Assembly: GCA_003223065.1 (NCBI GenBank)
Contig: QHXU01000177.1
Location: 1 to 5,047, forward strand
Direction of reading: 5' to 3'
Origin: Acidobacteriota bacterium
GTDB lineage: Bacteria > Acidobacteriota > Terriglobia > Bryobacterales > Bryobacteraceae
DNA: 5,047 nt
The notes under the pieces were generated by a model, which ran no database searches, was not told the origin of the DNA, and was given only the letters and a program-made list of their open reading frames with translations. Of this stretch, positions 1 to 5,047 are shown piece after piece. Every line of letters begins with the position of its first letter. The stretch's first letter is position 1. Made by a program: the position numbers and the translations under genes.

Positions 1-2294
1 AAAAGATTGAAAGCCTCTGCCCGGAATTCCACGTTTGTCCGCTCGGTGACGGGCGTCCGCTTCGTGATTGCAAAGTCGAAATTTCGTTGATCAGGCCCTA
101 TCACGATACCTCGCCCGGCGCTGCCGTAATCCAGTCCGTCTCCGATCGCCCTGGGCAGACAAAAAGCGGCCTTGTTAAAGTATGCGTTTAAACGCTCCTG
201 GACCCTTCCGTCTGTTCCAATGCTCCCGTACGTAGCGCCGGGGCACATTTCTCCGCGCATATTAAAGAGCCCGGTCGAAAAAGCTCCATAAATCGAGCCA
301 GCTCTGGTGTCGAGGATGGTCAGCGCTCTCCCGGTCTGAAACGTCGTCACACCGGAAAGTTGCCAGCCGCTGAGCAGCTTACCCGCGAGCGCTTTCCCGT
401 TGTGAAACTGTGGCACTTCCCACACATAATTCAGCACAAGCCGCTGACGAACATCGAAGTCCGCTGGTCCCCAAGCCTGATGGCGATTATTAACGTCGTT
501 GGTCATGAACCCGCCAAATATCGATGACGAGGACGCCGCAATGTCATCGAGGGTCTTGCCGTACGTATACGCAGCCTGAAACTGCACGCCCCTTGACAGC
601 CGTTTCAGAAGGCTCATGTGAAGCGCGTTGTGTGTAACAAATCCGTAAGTTTCGCTATATAACAATCCATTAGGCGCCATCCCCAGCACTGGCACGCGCA
701 ACGTGGCATTCGCGACGGTGTTTGTGGTAATACCGTTGACAGGTTTTTCAGGGCTCGCCAGAAGCGCCTGGTTGAATTCTCTCGTCCTGAGGAGGCGAGA
801 GCCACGAGTTCCAACATAGCCCACCTCCAACAGATAGCTCGGGTAGGGTTCGTACTGAATGTTGAAGCTGTACTGCTGTGTCATTGGAGGCACCCAGTTG
901 GGGGAAAGAAGTTGGAAGGTGAGCTGGCTGGAGGCGGTGCGAGGCAGCCAGACCGGAAACGCCGAAATGGGTGGAGGGGCTGGGTTGAAGGGTACTTGAA
1001 ACGTAGCCAGGGCCTCGCCGAGGGCGTCCGTCCTAAAATTGATAACCCAAGGCGGCTGTTGAGTTAACTGAAGCATTTCGTTCCCCGAAGTGCGAGTGTA
1101 AAAGATCCCGTAGCCGGAACGGACCACAAAGCGGTTCGTCTGTAGAGGCCGCCAAGCCAAGCCCACTCGCGGGCCCCAGTTGCCGAGCGCGGACAGGGAC
1201 TTGCAGCAGGTGTTGTCGGTATTGCGCACAACCCCGTCGGGCAACGGATCACGCCAGTTGTCGCCCACAACAAAACCGGCCAGCGTACCCTGTGCAGGAA
1301 AGGTATTCAGCGCAAGCGCCGGCCAGAAGTTCGTCATGCGTCCGCGCTTTTCACTTATCCCGCCGTAGGATTCCCAACGCAGACCGAGATTCAACGTAAG
1401 GCGCGGGTGGATCTTGAAATCATCTTGTATGAAAGCAAATCTGTCTTGCGTCCGAAACTGTTTGTCCCTGAATCCCGAATACCCTACGGTGTTATCAATG
1501 TTACTGAACGCGCTGCCATTTTGCGCGGCACTCATTCCGAGCAGGAAATCAGGAAAAGTTTGGAAACCAATACTTCCACGCTTACCCCCGTACAGGTCAA
1601 AATTGTCCGCAATCTGCTCCAGTTCGAATCCAGCCCGAATGCTGTGATGCCCGTGGACCCACGACACCTCGTCGCCCGCCCGAAATGAGGTTATGGCCGT
1701 TTTGAAATCGTCATTAAAACTCCCGCCCAGACTGAATAATCCCGACACGCTTATACCGGGGATTTTTGGCAAGTCGGCAATCGGCGTGATTCCGACCTCA
1801 CTCGCCGTGACTGGTGTGAGCGTGTGAAGGTCCCCGGGGTACCGCAGCAGGCCAACTTTGGCCTCGTTGACAAATGTCGGATTAAAAACGGAGACGAGTT
1901 TCATCACCAGGTTCTTGTTGGCAAAGTTGCTTCCGGCGCCGGAACCCGGCGTGTTCGATGTGGTAAAGCTCACCACCTGGGGATTGCGCGAAGAAAACCA
2001 CCGGCCGCTGAGGGTATGCTTCTTGGTTAGCAGGTAATCCAGATTGACGATAACCTGGTCTTCGGTATAAGTCGCCGGAACGCTGAAAACTGAAAAGCCC
2101 TGACCATTGGGCTGAATCGTCTGTGGGGTAGGGATGATAAACTCACCATTGGGAAGCTTGTAGTTGAGGAGAGCCACTGCAACCGGGTTGATATTGGATC
2201 CGTCGCACGCCACTGCCACGCCGCCCCGGGCTCCCCGCTGTCCACAAAATTGCGCTCCAAGTGTCGCCCTCGAACGGTCCGCGGTTAGCCGCGG
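1..2294 (-). CDS. TonB-dependent receptor, 3' fragment: beta-barrel region, runs off the window edge
   Basis: This is the continuation of the receptor begun at 3306, read in the +1 frame after the seven-T run. I read it codon by codon from 2294 to 3 (764 codons) and found no stop. It begins PRLTADRSRATLGAQFCGQ and continues with ACDGSNINPVAVALLNYKLP, segments typical of acidobacterial receptors of this class. Barrel-like strands follow, with alternating residues and frequent aromatics: DDFKIHPRLTLNLGLRWESY, NWGPRVGLAWRPLQTNRFVV, YLLEVGYVGTRGSRLLRTRE, QFQAAYTYGKTLDD, QRLVLNYVWEVP. The visible end is NVEFRAEAFNLF, which in this family precedes the last few strands, so roughly 30-50 residues are missing. 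With the frame corrected the visible protein has 1,101 residues, against a usual length that I recall as about 1,100-1,150. Cys354/Cys367 and the adjacent pair Cys700-Cys701 could form disulfides in the periplasm or at the surface; that is inference. As sequenced, this part has no evident start or ribosome binding site of its own and would not be made without a frame correction. Confidence 0.9.
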
Positions 2295-3306
2295 TAAAAA
2301 AAGTGCTCCGAAGTGAGGCCGTCCCCACACCGTTTGTCTGGAGGGTCCTCTGATAGGAAGTGAAGAAGAACAGCTTGTCCTTCCGGAGGTGGCCGCCCAG
2401 GGTTCCCCCGAATTGATTTTGTCGCAGGATCGGTTTCCTCTGTGCGTTGCGGTTGAGAAAGAAGTCGTTGGCATTGAGGGCCTCGTTACGGAGGAATTCA
2501 AACGCCGTTCCATGAAAAGCGTTGGACCCGGACTTGGTAACGACATTGACGTTGGCTCCAACGCCGCGCCCATAGCCTGCATCATATAAGGTAGTCTGGA
2601 CCTTGAACTCCTGGATTGCATCCGGGTTTGGGATGGAGATTCCCGTGTAGCCAAGGCTATCGCCGGCACGGCCTGTGCCAAAGTTGTTGACGTGTGCTCC
2701 GTCCATTTGGTAGTTGTTGTCAAGCGCACGCATACCGTTGGCGTAGACATCCTGAGTATTCCTGCCGAGTTGTCCCGCATTTGTGACGTCGGCTACTACT
2801 CCGGGAGAAAGATGCAAGATCTGAGTATAATTTCGATTCGTGAGCGGCAGATTCTGAACTGTTAGCTGGTTGAACAGGAGTCCGAGTGTTGTGGTTTCGA
2901 GTTGAACCAAGTTGGCGCCGCCCTGGACCGTTACCGCATCTGTAACTCCGCCGACATCCATCGCGATGTCAAGCGTGTAGGTTGCGGTAACGTTGATGGT
3001 CACGTCTGACCGTCGTTGAGTCTTGAAGCCCGCGGCCTGAAACTCGACAAGGTAGGTAGCCGGCGGCAGCAGCGGGATCCTATAGACACCGGTGCCATCC
3101 GTTTTCGTTGTGCGTCTTGCATCTGTTGCGGGGTTGACGGCGGTCACGCTAACCTCAGGCATCACCGCTCCTGACGAGTCTGTGACCGTGCCCACAAGGG
3201 CGCCAGTCGCGGCCGTTTGCCCCAATGTGACCGAAACGGGTATTGTCAGCGCAAACAGCACCCACAACACAATTCCGGTCGTTCCAGCTACTTTAGCGGT
3301 AGGCAT
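2143..3306 (-). CDS. TonB-dependent receptor with carboxypeptidase-regulatory-like domain, 5' fragment of a frameshifted gene
   Basis: This is the N-terminal third of an Oar-like outer-membrane receptor, a family thought to take up large substrates such as peptides or glycans using TonB energy. Residues 1-30 form a Sec signal peptide: a short basic start (K5), then a hydrophobic core GIVLWVLFALTIPVSV, with cleavage likely near LGQ-TAA. Residues 33-120 are a carboxypeptidase-regulatory-like beta-sandwich (GALVGTVTDSSGAVMPEVSV; the DGTGVYRIPLLPPATYLVEF segment; AGFKT). Residues 121-328 are the plug domain, with NLPLTNRNYTQILHLSPGV, the QMDG motif at 200-203, IPNPDAIQEFKVQT, NVVTKSGSNAFHGTAFEFLRN and KLFFFTSYQR. 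No clear TonB box was seen. ATG at 3306 fits the signal peptide and has a strong ribosome binding site. From residue 338 the frame is wrong: the last 50 residues before the stop at 2143 do not look like the family, while the +1 frame does. Confidence is high for the family and moderate that the break is biological. Confidence 0.93.
   Translation of the reverse strand: MPTAKVAGTTGIVLWVLFALTIPVSVTLGQTAATGALVGTVTDSSGAVMPEVSVTAVNPATDARRTTKTDGTGVYRIPLLPPATYLVEFQAAGFKTQRRSDVTINVTATYTLDIAMDVGGVTDAVTVQGGANLVQLETTTLGLLFNQLTVQNLPLTNRNYTQILHLSPGVVADVTNAGQLGRNTQDVYANGMRALDNNYQMDGAHVNNFGTGRAGDSLGYTGISIPNPDAIQEFKVQTTLYDAGYGRGVGANVNVVTKSGSNAFHGTAFEFLRNEALNANDFFLNRNAQRKPILRQNQFGGTLGGHLRKDKLFFFTSYQRTLQTNGVGTASLRSTFFTAANRGPFEGDTWSAILWTAGSPGRRGSGVRRIQYQPGCSGSPQLQASQW
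2296..2302 (-). other. Seven-T homopolymer at the frameshift in the receptor gene
   Basis: The coding strand reads AGC ACT TTT TTT ACC in the upstream frame. Six T instead of seven gives AGC ACT TTT TTA CCG, which joins SLRST to FLPRLTADRS and restores a single long frame. Upstream of the run the family match is in the 3306 frame; downstream it is in the +1 frame from LTADRSRATLGAQF onward. The run is therefore the simplest place for a one-base insertion. A change a few codons to either side would give the same result. A -1 shift here would hit TAA within four codons, so the eukaryote-virus type of -1 slippery site does not explain it. Confidence 0.75.
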
Positions 3307-3312
3307 CGCTTG

Positions 3313-3319
3313 CCCCCTT
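3313..3319 (-). promoter_or_regulatory. Shine-Dalgarno site of the receptor gene
   Basis: The coding strand reads AAGGGGG, six bases before ATG at 3306-3304. This purine-rich match to the 16S anti-Shine-Dalgarno sequence is well placed and, with the signal peptide that follows, fixes the start. Confidence 0.7.
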
Positions 3320-3332
3320 TTATCCGCCGTGG

Positions 3333-3362
3333 ATTCTAGCAGCTTGTGAAAGGGTCAGACAA
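3333..3362 (-). promoter_or_regulatory. Candidate sigma70-type promoter of the receptor gene
   Basis: On the minus strand TTGTCT (3362-3357) and TAGAAT (3338-3333) are separated by 18 bases. They match the -35 consensus TTGACA at 4 of 6 positions and the -10 consensus TATAAT at 5 of 6. A start about seven bases below the -10 box would be near 3326 and leave a leader of roughly 20 bases before the ATG, enough for the Shine-Dalgarno site. Acidobacterial promoters are less well characterised than those of E. coli, so this is a sequence-based prediction. It implies that the receptor can be transcribed independently of the upstream peptidase. Confidence 0.45.
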
Positions 3363-3548
3363 TGGACCCGTAGTGAGTTCTTGCTGAGCTATTCCTGAGG
3401 GTCTAAATTATTGAAAACACGCCTGGTAGACACCTGCGCGGTGGGCCACGGACTGTAGCGGCTCACACCGCTGCTGCAGAGTACAACTAACGGATTAGAC
3501 TGAGGCCATGGTGTCTGAGCTAGAAGTTTGGTGCTGTCTTACCTGCGT

Positions 3549-3645
3549 GGGGATTCCTGCGAAGCGGAACGTTGAATCCGGGATGAATCCGAACGGCATG
3601 CCGGGATGATCCCCAACACCATCGGAGCGTAGCGATGCTGGCATC
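3549..3645. repeat. Palindrome-rich patch, possible copy of a dispersed intergenic repeat
   Basis: Several short symmetric elements crowd within 97 bases: GGATTC (3551-3556) facing GAATCC (3574-3579); GAATCCG repeated directly at 3574-3580 and 3585-3591; the perfect palindrome CGGCATGCCG (3594-3603); GGGAT-G-ATCCC (3603-3613); and GATGC-TG-GCATC (3634-3645). CCGGGATGA also occurs twice (from 3579 and from 3601). Such density is unlike the neighbouring coding DNA and resembles REP- or MITE-like repeats, but only one copy lies in the window, so dispersal cannot be shown here. It could also fold in RNA downstream of the peptidase, or be the eroded end of an insertion sequence. Confidence 0.4.
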
Positions 3646-3696
3646 TCGATTGCGCAAGAAGTGTTCGGCAAGATAAACTATCCGTCAAGCGGTTGC

Positions 3697-3716
3697 CCGG
3701 CCAACAAATCGGCCGG
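3697..3716 (-). terminator. Stem-loop after the peptidase gene, weak terminator candidate
   Basis: A perfect six-base stem, CCGGCC pairing with GGCCGG, encloses an eight-base loop and starts nine bases after the peptidase stop codon. Its position suits a transcript end. On the minus strand it is followed by GCAACCGCTTG, not a T-run, so it is not a standard intrinsic terminator. It may act as an mRNA 3'-end stabiliser, a leaky terminator, or nothing. Confidence 0.3.
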
Positions 3717-3725
3717 AGATCGCTT

Positions 3726-5047
3726 CTACCAGGTCTTCTCCCAAACCCGCATCACCGGATACTTCCCCATGTCTCCGTCGTTATACTTCGACCGCTGAAA
3801 CCACCACATCAACCGTGCCTGTGGATTCGCAGCAAACTGAGCATCTGCGGCCAGCCGCTCCTCAAACTCTCTACGCAACTCCGGTGACCGCGCCATCATT
3901 TCCCGCGCGATGGGCTCGAGAACGTACTCGCCGCCACCCAGTCCTCGCTCGAATATTCCATTGCAACAGCCCCATCGCACCAGTGACTCCGGCGACCGCG
4001 GCTCCAGCATCGACATAATCAAACGCGCCCGCCGCTGTTTCATCGGTACCCAATACGATCCTGGAGGAATTGCTGCCTTCTCGCGTGTCAGCGCCACATC
4101 GAAGTCCACCATGACCCGGCCGTCCAGTGAACCCGTCGCGAACTTGATTCCCGACAAGCGATAGGTTTCGAATTCTTGCTCGATCGGCTTTGCCGTTCGC
4201 TCCACTTCAACGCCGTGAAGCGCCAACGTGTCCGCCAGCACCTTCCACGCGACCGGAATCAGGTAACCCAACGGCATCTTCGCCTCGGCCGTCGTGTCGA
4301 TTTGGTCATGAATCCGCGTATTGAAATCGTCCTGCTCGGGCAAATACCTGGTCACCATAGCGCCAGTGATTTCGCTCTTGAATAGCTCGGTTTTCAACCC
4401 GCGATAGACGAACGGCCGGCTCTTGTCGCTGACCTTTCCGTTTAGGTACACCGGCGCGGCCGATCGATCACCCGCCCGCGACGCCAGCTCCCGGTCTGCG
4501 ACCCGCACCGCGGCCCTTAGCGCTTCGGGATCGAGCAAAATGGTCTCAATCGAGTTCCGCATGAGATCGTAGTCCGCCCAAGCCCGCGTTTTCCCCGACT
4601 TCAAACTGTGTATCTCGGCCAGCATACCGGGCCGGTTCTGCACTGGGGCATACACCCAGGAGTATCCGGGCGGATAGAGCGGTTGAAACATCTCGAGTTT
4701 GCCTCCCGCCACCGGCCGGAGCTGGCCGAATTGCGACTGGAGATGACCGTCCGCTTCGGTTCGCCGCTCGAATTCAGGCATGAATCGCTCCCGCACCCAG
4801 GCGCCCGCTGGGTCCGCCAAATCCTGGTTCCTCGGCATGTCCCATACCGTGTCGTACTGAAAATCAGCCCCATCACTCACATGGTTGTCGATCAGAAAAT
4901 CGGGCATCCAAGCGTTGAACAGCCGAAGCCACGCGCGCACTTCCGGCGTATCCGCCTTGATGTAATCGCCTTGCAAACCCAGCCGCTGCGCGTTCGGCCG
5001 TAGCCCTGCGGATTTCGGTCCATTCTGATTTACCCGGTGATAGGGAG
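3726..5047 (-). CDS. M14-family zinc carboxypeptidase, 5' end outside the window
   Basis: This is a metallo-carboxypeptidase that would remove C-terminal residues from peptides, probably after export; the signal peptide would lie outside the window. The frame is open to the edge, and family sequence (PYHRVNQNGP) continues above the TTG at 4976, so that TTG is internal and the gene is 5'-partial. 439 codons are visible, ending at TAG. Counting from the first visible codon, Arg4 in HRVNQNGP probably matches Arg127 of carboxypeptidase A, His55 in IDNHVSDGADFQYD is the third zinc ligand (His196), and Glu144 in MLAEIHSLKSG is the catalytic base (Glu270). The HxxE zinc motif is not visible. The usual Asn-Arg pair before Asp-Tyr is Gln-Gly here (residues 25-26). 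After the catalytic domain comes a long C-terminal region with SYWVPMKQRRARLIMSMLEP and ESLVRWGCCNGIFERG, known from this bacterial subfamily; its function is unclear. A TonB-type receptor lies 419 bases downstream. Confidence 0.9.
   Translation of the reverse strand, partial: PYHRVNQNGPKSAGLRPNAQRLGLQGDYIKADTPEVRAWLRLFNAWMPDFLIDNHVSDGADFQYDTVWDMPRNQDLADPAGAWVRERFMPEFERRTEADGHLQSQFGQLRPVAGGKLEMFQPLYPPGYSWVYAPVQNRPGMLAEIHSLKSGKTRAWADYDLMRNSIETILLDPEALRAAVRVADRELASRAGDRSAAPVYLNGKVSDKSRPFVYRGLKTELFKSEITGAMVTRYLPEQDDFNTRIHDQIDTTAEAKMPLGYLIPVAWKVLADTLALHGVEVERTAKPIEQEFETYRLSGIKFATGSLDGRVMVDFDVALTREKAAIPPGSYWVPMKQRRARLIMSMLEPRSPESLVRWGCCNGIFERGLGGGEYVLEPIAREMMARSPELRREFEERLAADAQFAANPQARLMWWFQRSKYNDGDMGKYPVMRVWEKTW

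Larger units (their letters stand above)
3307..3725. other. Intergenic region between the peptidase and receptor genes
   Basis: These 419 bases separate two genes pointing the same way. Reading toward the receptor they hold a GC-rich stem-loop just after the peptidase stop, a patch of inverted and direct short repeats at 3549-3645, about 180 bases (3363-3548) in which I recognise nothing, then the promoter and ribosome binding site of the receptor. The longest plausible plus-strand ATG reading frame, 3508-3609 (33 codons), has GAGG only two bases before its ATG and no recognisable product, so I do not call it a gene. No tRNA or riboswitch structure was recognised by eye. Confidence 0.7.

Noticed and set aside
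1407..1688. Plus-strand open frame of 93 codons
   Set aside because: It lies wholly antisense to well-matched receptor barrel sequence, has no recognisable family, and arises from codon bias of the opposite strand.
2027..2260. Minus-strand open frame of 77 codons overlapping the frameshift region
   Set aside because: It is in the third frame, different from both receptor frames, and its translation shows no receptor-like sequence, so it is a shadow.
2296..2302. Programmed -1 ribosomal frameshift on a U-UUU-UUA-like site
   Set aside because: The coding phase at the run is wrong for a -1 slip, and a -1 shift reaches TAA within four codons. The continuing protein needs a +1 shift or the loss of one base.
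2940..3220. Receptor N-terminal domain as a real carboxypeptidase related to the neighbouring peptidase
   Set aside because: The carboxypeptidase-regulatory-like domain is a non-catalytic beta-sandwich named after carboxypeptidase D. It has no zinc motif and is not evidence of a link with the adjacent enzyme.
3508..3609. Plus-strand 33-codon open frame in the intergenic region (begins MVSELEVW)
   Set aside because: Its purine stretch is only two bases from the ATG, it runs through the palindromic repeats, and the product matches nothing I know.
4974..4976. TTG as the start codon of the peptidase
   Set aside because: The frame stays open to the window edge and the upstream codons (PYHRVNQNGPKSAGLRPNAQ) continue the M14 family sequence, so the true start is outside the window.
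4608..5003. Plus-strand open frame of 131 codons
   Set aside because: It is antisense to the peptidase, including its catalytic Glu and zinc-ligand His codons. High-GC coding DNA often leaves long antisense frames, and no protein family is recognisable.

Overview
The window looks like a piece of an Acidobacteriota chromosome, or of a metagenomic contig from that group. The main reason is a very large outer-membrane receptor with an N-terminal carboxypeptidase-regulatory-like (CNA-B-type) domain, a class greatly expanded in Acidobacteriota such as Solibacter-like soil lineages. It lies beside an M14 zinc carboxypeptidase of a type also common there. The taxonomic call rests on protein style, not on a marker gene. 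All coding signal is on the minus strand.

Layout from high to low coordinates. At 5047-3726 is the 3' part of a zinc carboxypeptidase gene; its N-terminus, with the first zinc-binding motif, lies beyond the window. From 3725 to 3307 is a 419-base intergenic stretch. It holds a short GC-rich stem-loop just after the peptidase stop, a palindrome-rich patch that may be a copy of a dispersed repeat, and a sigma70-like promoter with a strong Shine-Dalgarno site serving the next gene. From 3306 to 1 is the receptor gene, which runs off the low-coordinate edge only a few tens of codons before its expected end.

The receptor gene is interrupted. The frame that starts at 3306 reads correctly for about 337 codons to a run of seven T on the coding strand (2302-2296). 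Family-like sequence then continues in the +1 frame for another 764 codons without a stop, as far as the window edge. Removing one base from the run restores a single protein of at least 1,101 residues. The break is either a sequencing or assembly homopolymer error or a real inactivating, possibly reversible, frameshift.

Functionally, a probably exported carboxypeptidase upstream of an outer-membrane TonB-type receptor suggests peptide trimming and uptake. This is inferred from proximity and family only; the intergenic promoter argues that the receptor is at least partly transcribed separately. I see no RNA genes, CRISPR arrays, complete insertion sequences or phage genes. I did not find evidence of an undescribed multi-gene system. 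The best leads are the homopolymer break, the substitution at the expected Asn-Arg substrate-binding pair in the peptidase, and the palindrome-rich intergenic patch.
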